Shown here: piece after piece, positions 13,976-25,100 of the stretch
How the letters are laid out: each line of letters starts with the position of its first letter
Numbering within the stretch: the stretch's first letter is position 1
Assembly (NCBI GenBank): GCA_014058105.1
Contig: JACGCM010001272.1
Location: 310,001-374,000 of the forward strand
Source: Kingdonia uniflora
Taxonomy: Eukaryota; Streptophyta; Magnoliopsida; Ranunculales; Circaeasteraceae
Direction of reading: 5' to 3'
Length of the DNA stretch: 64,000 nucleotides
Translations under genes and position numbers: made by a program
Notes under the pieces: generated by a model
Databases searched by the model: none
What the model saw: only the letters and a program-made list of their open reading frames with translations
What the model was told of the DNA's origin: nothing

Positions 13976-14256
13976 TAATTTCTCACACCAAAGACGAGCA
14001 AAATACTAGACAGTAAACAAGTAACAACAAATGAAAATAAAATCTAGCGTGGAAACCTTTGAATAAGTAAAAACTACGACCTCTTAAGGATTTAGAAAAC
14101 AATGATTTTATTGATTAAGTAACTACTTATTATAGCGAGTATTCTGAGTAATGTTGCCTAGAATTTTTGGATAGAAAAACTTTGTCTCTATTTATTCTTC
14201 ATTGGTCTTATTTATAGATCTCACATTCTAACGTTTAATGACCACTATTTTTTTTA
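13976..14256 (-). repeat. Element C LTR, left piece before the LINE
   Basis: Contains 'ctcacacc', 'tagcgtggaaacct', 'ggatttag' and 'ttattgatt' in the same order as the LTR at 58151-58680. It stops at 'gaccactatt' followed by a T-run where the LINE inserted. LTR similarity resumes at about 21911. Confidence 0.65.
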
Positions 14257-14292
14257 TCTCCATTAGGAAGTTTTCACAATATCACATCGATT

Positions 14293-16700
14293 GTGCAACC
14301 TTACTTTTTTGAGATTTCCATGCGACTTCCCCAAACCTCTCCCTTGCCCACAACCTGCCCAACCCCTCCCTCACACCAAAAAAACCCTAATCTACTCGCC
14401 TACCTTCATCTTCACCCTCGTCTCCTTTTTTGGCCCTCATCATCCCACCCACATCCCCATCTCTTCCTCTCTCTTGCTATTAGCCTTTCTCTTCCTTCTA
14501 CTCTTTCTCTCTTCAGCCCTGTATGTATTCTCAAAACCCAAAACACCAAAAACCGCTCTCATGAAAATCACCCACCCTTACCCGGCCTTACTTTGCCTCT
14601 GAGGATCCCAGAAAAGGATAAGCCCCATAGCCGGTTCCGCAGTACGAAAACAGGTAGCTCTACCCCAAAAGAAAGTAAACTTGCGAACATGTTGAGAAGA
14701 TGCTCCACACACGACCTAACACCAAGCTTAAGATTGGATAGATCACAATGGGATAGTCTACAACTAAAGTGGAAATTAGCTATGGCGTTTCGTTCCATCT
14801 CCCCAACTTTGAAAGACTCGTTGATCCTTGATGGCATCAATAAGGAATGGAGCAAACTTATTACGAGTATCCCGCCTATTACATTTAAACAAAACTCAAA
14901 AGTTTTCACTGCCAACTTTCAAAACTAGGAGGATTATCATATTATTCTTGGCAGCCAACCAGCTAATGTCTTTGGGTACTCTATTCTTCAACAACCATTT
15001 GACCCGTTGTTACACCAGTCTAAAATGACATTTTCTCGCTATCTATGTTGGTTATAGGTTTATGGGCTCCCATGTTGCCTGCTTGACACCTCTACTTTTC
15101 AGATAATTGGAAACAAACTTGAAGAGTTTATTAGGACTGATTATAGGTCGGGAGCGGCTGAAACCACCAAAGCGAGTTTTGTCAGGATTCTCGTTAACCT
15201 CTTTACTAATAAACCTCTTGTTCAAACTATTCCTATTTACAAGCCGAACAACTACGGCGAAGCCAGAATCACGATCAAGTATGAGCGTCTCAAGGGATTC
15301 TGCCCCATCTGCGGTGTCATCTCGCACACACTTGAATTTTGCGCCAAATATAAAAGTGAATCGAACGGAAGACAACGGACAAACGAGGAGGATAGCTATG
15401 TGTTCCCGTTCGGGAGCCATTTGCAAATAAACCCACCGAGAAACCTACCACTTTATAACTTTTATGTTTCTCAGGAGATCCCGGGGCAGCAAAAGAAACA
15501 TACCTCGACACCGCTTGCACCTGCTGAAGAAAGAAACACACATAACTTCGGTGGAAATGAGAGTGTTGGATACCTCATTCGTCTAGCCATGGAGCAGCTT
15601 AACCAATGGACTACCAGAGAGCAGCACAAGCCGAGTTACCCCTCTTCAACATTTCTGAGTTCCCGAGTGAATTTGTTGAACGGACCAGCCGGTAAAACTG
15701 TCATGAACAGTAGCATTCTTTCTCCTTCCCAGCCTAACGTCTACAAAACCCAAAACCTCATGCAATGCATGCAAGAAAAGTACACGTCAACAGAGACCCA
15801 GAGGAACACGTCAGCAGACAAAGGAAAATTTCTCGAGAAGCTTCTCCAAACAAACGGTCGGCTCGACTTAACCAAGACTGCTCTGATTACAGCATTAATG
15901 AGTTTCCAGTATTGAGCCCCAAGGTAACAGCCGAACTCAGCATTAAAGGAAAGTCAGTCGCGGGTCCCTCCACATCAGTTCAGAAGTCACACCACGAGTC
16001 AGGAGTTTGTAGGCCGTTGGGGTTTTTGGTGGGACAATTTTTGAATTTACCCGGGCCCGCCCCAAGCATACCTACACCCACACACCCCAAATCAGTTATG
16101 GGCCTAAGCCTAAGGGGTTTTAAGACAGCCCGTACAAAGCAAGGGACACCAAAAACTCTAAATTTTGAGGGAGTCCTTAATAGCAGCAGGGGGTCTAGCC
16201 ATACTCCACCCTTCACTTTGGTAATCGATCTCACCATAAGCCCACCACCGAACCCTCACAACACCTTATTCAAACAACCCCAATCAAGTCGCCTCCCTCA
16301 AAACAGCAGCTGAAACCTAACGGAGAAGACCTCGTTCCTTTGACTTCGTCCAACCAACACCAATGCCTACCCCAAGCTCTCTCGATCAACTCGTCTGATG
16401 AGGACCCTGATCCCCTTGAACTCGGGTTTTCAACCTTGGATAGCAGTGAGTGGCACACTCCCGAAAACGATGACCTTTTCAGTCCGGAGACATGTAGCGA
16501 GAAGGCGAGCCATGCAACAAATCAGCAGTCCAACAACACTCATAAGAGACCACGGTCGTCGCTTGACAACGAAGGTAATCAGAGAGGGGAAGCCGGACCA
16601 TCTAAGGTACGCGTGTACACACTTACACCACACACTCACCCTAACTACTTCTTTAACCATGCTTACTCTTATCTCAGATTTTGTTCACATGCATGCAACT
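14293..16700 (+). pseudogene. LINE ORF1: DUF4283-like RNA-binding protein with CCHC knuckle
   Basis: One frame (+1) runs from 14293 to about 15915. Two TAG stops interrupt it, at 14926 and about 15055; the second lies in WL*VYGLP where WLQVYGLP is usual. The middle resembles plant LINE ORF1 (a DUF4283-like domain), followed by a zinc knuckle CPICGVISHTLEFC at 15301-15342, spaced CX2CX4HX4C. A frameshift near 15840-15910 moves coding to frame 3 (to the stop at 16311-16313), then another to 16340-16660, a Ser/Pro-rich tail typical of these proteins. ORF1 proteins bind LINE RNA. This copy is dead and is cut by the inverted LINE piece near 16713. Confidence 0.7.
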
Positions 16701-16712
16701 ATAATACACCTT

Positions 16713-17187
16713 CTTTTTTCTTTTTTTTAAGCAAAGAGGAATATATAGAAAGAAAGCCTAGCAAGTGCTAGAAATAACAGTGTTTACAAAATTTACGGCC
16801 TCCAACGGCCCTAAAATAACAGGGCTGAGGGCAACTGCACCCCTAGCCGCTAAAAAGTGAGCAATAAAATTACAACAACGGTCTACAAAATCAAAAGTAA
16901 AGTCCTGAAACTGGGTGGCCAGCGCACACAAATTGGGAGCAAGAGTGAGTATTCCTCAGGTGAGGTCGTCAGATCTGTCTCTAAAGGCTCGAACAAGACG
17001 CTGGCAATCGGACAAAAGAAGGACCTTGGCGAGACCCAAGCTGTGCGCTGCCTCTAACCCTCTGATCACTGAGATAGCCTCAGTCTCTTCGGGGTCCTCG
17101 GCTCGGGCTGAATCAAAACCTGCACATAAAAAAATGTTCGAATGAGATTTAATGGTGAAACCAGTTCCCCCTGGAATGTTTTTCTAA
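16713..17187 (-). mobile_element. Inverted, 5'-truncated LINE 3' end inside the LINE
   Basis: This stretch is the reverse complement of 21437-21893 with scattered differences. It includes the RNase H C-terminus and the 3' tail, and begins with a T-rich run (a reversed A-tail) at 16713-16730. Homology ends sharply after 'aatgtttttct' at 17187. It is best read as a separate, severely 5'-truncated insertion of the same family in opposite orientation. I cannot find a convincing target duplication. Confidence 0.8.
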
Positions 17188-17730
17188 ACCTCTTTAAGTC
17201 AAACGTTGGCATTCAAAATATTTCTGTAACTTTCCTTCTAAACCTTTTAAACAGAGTAGACCCCGTCATGCTAAGGTGACCGACCACCAAATAGCCACAG
17301 CTCATGCACACACCACGCCGAGCAAGATTGCTCAGGCTCTAGCAGGAGTCAAGTACCCCCTAGAGATGGGTATACCTCCCACCCTCTCCCCGAAGGATCC
17401 CCGCAGCTAGCTCTGGAGGATCTGGAGGGAAAAACATAAACTTTTATTAAATACTAATCATAAAACCCATAATCATAAGCATTGCACTAATGGAACCAAG
17501 CAGACGACTCTTGAAATCTTTCGAACCCCTGATTTCTCGCGGCGCAATTTCATCAACTCAGCTCGAACCCTTATTACGCACCCTTCTTTTCATTTTTAAA
17601 ACTTTAAAGCTTTCATTAACAAATCTCTTCGTACCTCAGATCATCGTAATGACAGTCAGAGACAGACCACAGTTACTACCCCTTTTATCCAAACCTCAGA
17701 AGCGGGCCCGACACCGCCCCTTGGTTACCA
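17188..17730 (+). other. LINE inter-ORF region
   Basis: Sequence between the inverted LINE piece and ORF2. A 97-codon frame (17490-17783) has no recognisable domain. I see nothing else here. Confidence 0.4.
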
Positions 17731-20700
17731 ATGATTGTTCTCTCCTGGAACTGCAGGGGGACTATAAAGAAGTCCACCCTTAGAGAGCTCCTCTCTCATA
17801 ACCAGAAATTCCACCCCAACATCATCTTCCTCTCCGAAACTAAGGCTTCCGTCCCTGTCGCTCTCCGCAAACTCAGTGTTCTTGGCCTCACTCACACTCA
17901 CACCGTGGCTGCTAGCCCTCACCATGCCAGTGGCCTCTGGTTGGCCTAAAGCCACGATCTCAACCTAACCATCCTCTCCTCCTCTCTGAACGGCATTGAC
18001 GCGCTCATCCAATCTCAGACCCCTACCCAATACCCAAATTTAGCGCTGACTCCTTGGCTCTGCTCCTTCACGTACGGTCTTCCCAATACCTCAAACAGAA
18101 GCATTTACTGGGCCTCCATTGGCAGGCTGGCACGCTCTATCAGAATCCCCTGGATTATTATGGGGGATTTGAATGGTATTACCTGTAAAGAAGAAAAGTT
18201 TTGCAAAATTCCGTTCGACAACACAGCGCCGAACTGCTTGGATGACTTCATCTTTGACACCTCCATGATAGACTTGGGATACTCCGGTGTCCCTTTTACT
18301 TGGTCGAATAAGAGAAGAGGAAGTGAGTTGGTCAAGCAGCGCCTTAACAGAGCCATCGGATCCATTCTCTGGCGCACCACTTTTTCGGACGTTACCATCC
18401 GTAACCTCCCGATCATAGGATCTGACCATGGGCCTATCATTCTGAACACCGACCCGGCCAAACCCACCCTTCCTAAAAAATTCCACTTCCAATCCGCGTG
18501 GTTCAACCACGATACCTGCAAAGACGTTATCAACAAAGCATGGGCTGAAGATCAGACGAGCTCCAGGCAATTGCGCCTCTGCAAAAAACTGAGACATACC
18601 AAAAAAGAGCTTATCCCCTGGAATCAAACGGTTTTCAATTGTACCCCCTACAACATCCAGCCCATTCGCGACAAGATTACTGGAATACAAAAGCCCCCCC
18701 CCCCCACAGCTGAGAATGCCACCACAGAGCAGAACCTGCAGAACCAACTTAATCTCATCCTGGACCAAGAAGAAGATACCTGGAGAGACAAATCTCGCGA
18801 GCTCTGGTTAAAGGCCAGTGGCCGTAACACCAAAAATTTCCGTCTTTCCACATTATGCAGGCCCATGAAAAATTTGATTTCTCAGATCCGCTGCTCGGAC
18901 GGCACGTGGGCAAAAGAGCCTAAAACCATAGGAGACACCTTTGTGAAATTCTGCACTGATCTTTTCACCCCTTCTACCCCCCCCCCTCTCTCTATCCGGG
19001 ACCTCGACATCTTAGAAAAAATGATCACTGATGATGAAAATTGCCAGCTCACTAAGGATCCTACCCTGGAAGAGCTTAAATAAGCTCTCTTCTTTATGGA
19101 CCCCCATAAAGCACCTGGTCCCGATGGATTTACCCCCCTCTTCTATCAAAAATCCTGGGATACAATCAAGCACGACCTTTTCAAAGCCACCCTTGCGTTC
19201 TTTCATTCTGGTAATCTCCTCCAAGAGTTCAACCACACCAACATAACTCTCATCCCCTAAAAGAAGAACCCCAAAACCCCATAATATTTCTGCCCTATTA
19301 GCATGTGCAACGTCAAATTCAAGTTGATCGCTAAAATTTTGGCAACCAGACTTCGGCCCCTCCTGGATAAGATCATTTCTCCTGCCCAGAATGCCTTCAC
19401 CCCAGGCAGACAGATCTTCGACAACATTATTATGGCTCAAGAGCTCCTCACCAACCTCAAAAAGAAAAAAGGCGTCTCGGGCCATACGGCGGTCAAACTT
19501 GATCTTAACAAAGCCTTTGACAGAGTGGAATGGAGTTTTATCCACGATACCATGCAGACCATGGGCTTCTACGATAGGTGGTGTAACTGGATTCAGCAAT
19601 ACATTTCCACCACGGCTCTCTCTTTCAACATCAATGATACCCCCTTTGGCCTCCTTAAGCCTAGGAGAGGCATCCATCAGGGAGACCTACTATCCCCCTC
19701 CCTTTTCCTAATTTGCTCGGAAGTGCTCTCCCGCATTATCCTCAAGAAAGAACTCCAGGGAGCACTTCATGGTATCAAAACTGCCAGAGGCAGTACCCCC
19801 ATATCCCACCTTCTCTTTGCCGACGACAGCTTCATCTTCTGCAGAGCCAACCTTGACGAAGCAGGAGCACTACTTGACGCCCTCAACACATTCAGGAATG
19901 TCTCAGGGCAAGAGATTATCTTCAACAAATCATGTATTTTGTTCAGTAAGAACTGTCACCATTGACATCACAAGCTTATCCAAAAAATCCTTCATATTAA
20001 AAAGGACACGACCGGAGAAAAGTACCTTGGAGCCCCTTTAACTTTTGACAGAACAAAGAGTCTTAATTTTCAAGATATTATCTCTAGGGTTTCTTGTAGG
20101 ATCGAGGGCTGGAAAGCTAAAAACCTCTCCCAAGCCGGAAGGCTTACCCTCATCAAAGCTCTTAACTCGGCAATCCTATCTTTTCAGATGGTTGTCTTCC
20201 CCTTCCCCATTAAAACCTGTAAAAAACTGGACTCCCTTAACGCCAGATTCCTATGGGGAACAAACAATGAGGGAAATCTGAAAGCCCAGCTCATCAAATG
20301 GAAGAACATTTGTCGACCCCCCAGACTAGGGGGGCTCAGAATCTGGACTGCCTCCCATCACAATCAGGCCATGATGGCTAAGCTTTTATGGTGTATTATT
20401 AAAGAACCAGACAAACTCTGGGCTCACAACATGATTTCAAAATATACGCCCAAGACTTCCCCATTGCTAGCCACTGCCCAACCAACTGACTCCTGGATTT
20501 GGAAAGGCATCCTCAAGGCCAGAAACCTGATTTGGCCTGAGTTTTGCTGGCATATCGGTAATGGCAAGGATGTCGACTGCTGGCTCGAACCATGGATCCC
20601 CGACATCAATTTTGGTCGGCCTGCTGGCCCTGCCCCCCTCACTCGCTTTCTCTCAAGGGTTGCTGACCTCATTTGCCCGATCAACCGCACTTGGAAAACC

Positions 20701-21806
20701 CACCTTATCCTTTCCATTTTCCTTAAGGACATCGCCGATATTATCACTGCTATCCCGCTCAGTAAATTCCCCTCCAAGGACGTCCTCCGCTGGAAGCAGG
20801 AAAAAAATGGTATTCTCACAGTGCGCTCTGTTCACAACTACACTATTATTGACAAAAATAGTGCGAATTGTAGCACCACTTCTCAAGAGCCCTGCGAGCT
20901 CTCTTGGGATCACATCTAGAAGTTGCCTGTCCCCTTTCGCATCCAATTCTTTCTATGGAAAGCTCTACAAAATGGCATCCCTATGAAGACTAAACTGTGG
21001 CATGGCGATAGAGACTGGGACACCACTTGCCCCAGATGTGGGCTGGAAGAAGAAACCACCTCTCATGCCCTCTTTTTCTGTACTAAGATCCAAGACTACT
21101 GGGCTCACTTCAGCCTCCCATTGATTTTAGGAGCTGGACCTACTCTGATTCCGTTAGGAACACTATCCAGAAAAAAATTCAGATGCACGGCGGTACAAGT
21201 GGTCTCCAAACTTCCTGTAGCTTTGTCAGCACGATCATGTATGCCATCTGGTTCGCCCGAAATGAGCTTATTTTCGAGCAGAAGAGACCTAACCCGACTG
21301 AAGCCATTAAACGAGCCAAGAATTTTCTCATAAACCATAACAGGACCCCCACAACCCCTCTCAAGCCCTTGCGAGCCCCGCTTCCCGTCAGAGAAGGGTA
21401 GCATGTCATCAACGTGAATGTCTCCTGGAAAAAGAAAAACATTCTAGGGGGAACTGGTTTCACCATTAAATCTCATTCAAACATTTTTTTATGTGCAGGT
21501 TTTGATTCAGCCCGAGCCGAGGACCCCGAAGAGGCTGAGGCTATCTCAGTGATCAGAGGGCTAGAGGCAGCGCACAGCTTCGATCTCGCCAGGGTCCTTC
21601 TTTTGTCCGATTGCCAGCGTCTTGTTCGAGCCTTTAGAGACAGATCTGACGACTTCACCTGGGGAGCACTCACTCTTGTCCCCGATTTGTGTGCGCTGGC
21701 GACCCGGTTTCAGGACTTCACTTTTGATTTTGTTGACCGTCGTTGTAATTTTATTGCTCAATTTTTAGCGGCTAAGGGTGCAGTTGCCCTCAGCCTGTTG
21801 TTTTAG
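17731..21806 (+). pseudogene. LINE ORF2: endonuclease, reverse transcriptase, RNase H
   Basis: It starts MIVLSWNCRG at 17731, the usual start of the APE-type endonuclease. IIMGDLNGI (about 18150) and SDHGPIIL (18421) are endonuclease motifs. The RT domain has HKAPGPDGFTPLFYQ, DLNKAFDRVEW and LLFADDSFIF, with the catalytic FADD at 19816-19827. A zinc-binding zf-RVT block (TCPRCGLEEETTSHALFFC) follows at about 21030. The C-terminal RVT_3 RNase H lies at 21410-21806. Most of it is in frame 1, broken by stops at 17947, 19081, 19258, 19282, 19963 and 20917. A frameshift near 21120 moves to frame 3, and TAG follows at about 21402. The first RNase H Asp appears to be Asn (NVNVSW). It is not functional. 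Confidence 0.9.
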
Positions 21807-21910
21807 GGCCGTTGGAGGCCGCAAATTTTGTAAACACTGTTGTTCCTAGCACTTGCTAGGCTTTTTTTCTATATATTCCTCTTTGCTTAAAAAATAATAA
21901 TTTTTTTTTT

Positions 21911-22104
21911 AATGATGGATGTTACAAAATAGTTCTAGTGAGTCTTCGTAACGATTGTGTAACGGTATGAATAATTCATCTTCCTTGTAACGGCTTCTTT
22001 AATGATCCACCACTTGTAATACGTTGTCTTGTGATTGTAGGTCGAGTCACTCCTTTAAAGATTGATGTTAGCACATGAGTTCGAGGTGGGAGTAACTCCT
22101 TACG
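21911..22104 (-). repeat. Element C LTR, right piece after the LINE
   Basis: 'aatgatggatgttac', 'gtcttcgtaacg', 'cttgtaac' and 'aggtcgagt' follow the order of the LTR at 58495-58680. The end reads cctta(c)g, corresponding to the CTTACA terminus. This LTR end lies about 48 bp before the first in-frame ATG of the peptidase gene. Confidence 0.7.
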
Positions 22105-22151
22105 GTCAGCTAAAAATAATAATAATAAATAAATTTATCTTCTCATTCGAA

Positions 22152-25100
22152 ATGCGTGCTATCTTCTTATCGAACCCAATTCTCCTCCTCCTTCGTCTTC
22201 CCTCTTCTATTCTACTTCATCCTCCTCGTCTACTGCTTTCACACCAATCAGTCAATCACCTCCGTCACCGTTACCGTTACCGTTACTGTCTCCATTGCTA
22301 CTGTTGTTCTTCAACCACAATAGTTCCCGCCATGGATGCAAACATCAAACCAAGTTCAGAATCACCGCCGGATCACTCAGTTGGAGACTGGTTTTCAGTT
22401 CCGGAACTCAGACTGAGAGACCATTGGTTCACTGTCCCTCTCGATTACTATTCCGACGCGAAGATCACTGTGTTTGCTCGTGAGGTTGTCGCAGGTACTC
22501 GTTTTAGTTCGATTGCGCAATGTGTTTAGTAGTTTTGTATTGTTTATGTTTGATCAATTAGAAGAGATTGAAGTGTCGATTTAGTTAATTAGGTGAAATG
22601 AAATTCCACTTTAGACCTGTTTAGAGTTTAGTACAATTGAGTTAGCTAATCACTGTATCAAACTAGCTTTATATACATATTGAGCGATATCAAACTTTGA
22701 TTACTTAGACTGAGAGGATCTAGTTTCTCTCGGCGGAATGCTACTTGGCTAACTACTGTTAGGAAACTAGGAGGCAAATCGAATGGCGGAAGCACAAGAT
22801 ATAACAAAAACTTAAATGCCACTACTTGAACCTGTAGAAGATTCAATCACAAAGCAATAACGCATACACAATTTCAACCCCCCCCCCCCCCCCCCCTATT
22901 ATCAAACAAATGGTTACAAGAAGTTCCAAAGATCTCTAAACCTCACCTCTACCCTTACAGATAATCCCCAACAAGAAACCCTAGAAAGAAAACCCAAGAA
23001 ATCTCTCAAGAGCAAAAACTCTAAATTTATCCATTTTTTCTCTCTAGACCTTTTCTCTCTAATGGAGGCTTTGAACAATATAACGTAAGTCTAAATAAAG
23101 TCCTAGCTTTATAATAGACATCACATGAGGCTTAATACCGAAATACGCATCATAATGCAATTCAAACGATCCAAAAAAAGTTGTCGATTTTTTATTCGAA
23201 CATGATAATTTCCTATTCGAATAGACTCAAGTCCGACTCTTCAATTCGAACAAGAAATATCTTGTTCGAACAGAAATCAAATTTTTTTTTTCTTTCTAAT
23301 TTTGAGCCATGAAACCCCAACAATCTCCACCTCGGCGAAAATCCATTTCTTCCACTGCATTCATCGTGTATCTTTGTCGCGTTGCCCCTACGGGCAACTT
23401 CTCAATTATGAGAATTACATGAGTCTAGTTTTTTTCCAGACTCGCCAATCGGAATCCACTTTCTGATCACCATTGTAGACCGTGCCATTGCTCCACCTTG
23501 AACTGAATTCCCCTTTTGAGAAATTTTTATAGCTCTTTCGGTACACGCAACCTTCACATCTTCACCCACTGATTTGTCGACCACTGCTATGTATGGTCGT
23601 CATTCTGTAATTTCCAAACTGTCTTAGTCGACTTAGCCTTTTATATCTATTTCTGGTTCTTTTCATATCGGTTCTACTAGTGTTTATTATTATTTTTTTC
23701 ATTAAGTTAGACTAAATTGATTGTAAGAAGCTCAATCATGTTACAGTTGGGATGTGTCTCTGATATTACAGTTGGAAAGGAAGAACAAGAGAACCTACCA
23801 TATCTGTTGTTTCTACAAGGTGGACCAGGATTTGAGAGCCCTAGGCCAACTGAAGCCAGTGGATGGATAAAGAAGGCTTGTGAAGAGTATCGTGTTATTT
23901 TACTGGATCAGGTATGGTTTTGTGAATAAATCTCTTAGAAGGTTTGCAAATTGAAATTTTAGTTATGATATTTTCTTGCAGAGAGGAACAGGCATGTCAA
24001 CTCCTGTTACGGTGTCTTCTCTAGCACAAATTACGTCAGCCGATAAGCAAGTTGACTACTTGAAACATTTTCGAGCAGATAATATAGTTCAGGATGCTGA
24101 ATTTATACGTTTGCGTCTCCTACCAAATGCTGGACAGTGGACTGTTCTAGGACAGGTAATTGGACTCTTCTTCTCTCAATTGAAATAGCTGACATGACTT
24201 AACTTGTTCTGTAAGATTCGTAAAATGCATATAGAGTTTTTAATTTTCTCTGTACATACACACACACATGCACTTGTCTGTCTACCATGTATTAATATAT
24301 ACTTTGGGGTTGAGTATGTCTTAACCAAAATATGACATTGCTAATAACATCATGCTATTGAGCCCATATAAGGCTCCTTGATAGAAGTAAATTTGACGGA
24401 AGCTTCAAAGTAAAAGATTCAATCAAATTGATATAAAAAAAAGTTTATAGTTTTTCTCCAAATTTCACAAAACTCGTTGTCTCACATAGAACAACTATAA
24501 AGAAATAATAGACCTAAACCTCCTTTTATAGAATACAATGGGCCTTCAAATCAGAAACCTTAATTCTATTCTTAAGAGCAAATTAGTTCATTTATTCATG
24601 CATGCTAAATAGAGATAAATAAAATAGAATAAACCTAAAACGGAAATGAATAGAATAGGATAAACTCCTACTTTGATATGGTTCACTTTCTATTTTAATT
24701 AGACAATTCTTTGGCAATGTGTAGAATTCCTAAACCTATGCTTAGTACCTTGCCAATACGAGAAGCGTACAATAAAAACTAATTCCGATTCTAAATTGGT
24801 TTATGCCTAGTTATTGAATGTTACTATGTTAAAAATCGTACGGCTGTACTTGGACATCTACCCCCCCCCAAAACCACCACATTTAAAAGCATTTATGCAA
24901 AATAGTTGGCATGAAATGATGCTTTAGCTTCCTCACGTCTGCTCTTTTGCCATATAAGTTATGACGTATCAAGTTCTTTTTTTAATTTCGTAGTAATTCT
25001 TACATTATTAAATTGCTTTGTAGAGCTATGGTGGATTCTGTGCAGTTACCTATTTGAGCTTTGCACCACAAGGATTAAAACAGGTCCTCTTAACTGGTGG

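Larger units (their letters stand above)
14257..21899 (+). mobile_element. L1-type LINE inserted in the LTR of element C
   Basis: About 7.6 kb with two degraded ORFs: a gag-like ORF1 with a zinc knuckle, and ORF2 with endonuclease, RT and a C-terminal RVT_3 RNase H. The 3' end is AT-rich and A-tailed. The flanking sequence on both sides is one interrupted LTR. A short target duplication, a(t)8-10 a at 14247-14256 and 21900-21911, is possible but low-complexity. An inverted 475-bp LINE 3' end lies inside it between the two ORFs. Confidence 0.85.
7821..22104 (-). mobile_element. Element C: Tat-type Gypsy retrotransposon with a LINE in its 5' LTR
   Basis: On the - strand, from right to left, the order is LTR (split by a LINE), gag, protease, RT, RNase H, a second RNase H (aRNH) and integrase. 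A + strand coiled-coil gene at 7821-8820 completes the Tat arrangement. Its 3' LTR and the start of its antisense gene would lie left of element F. All frames are damaged. Confidence 0.7.

Noticed and set aside
18091..18768. 225-codon - strand frame inside the LINE
   Set aside because: It is the complement of LINE ORF2 endonuclease, which has clear motifs on the + strand.
19012..19677. 221-codon - strand frame
   Set aside because: Complement of the LINE reverse transcriptase domain.
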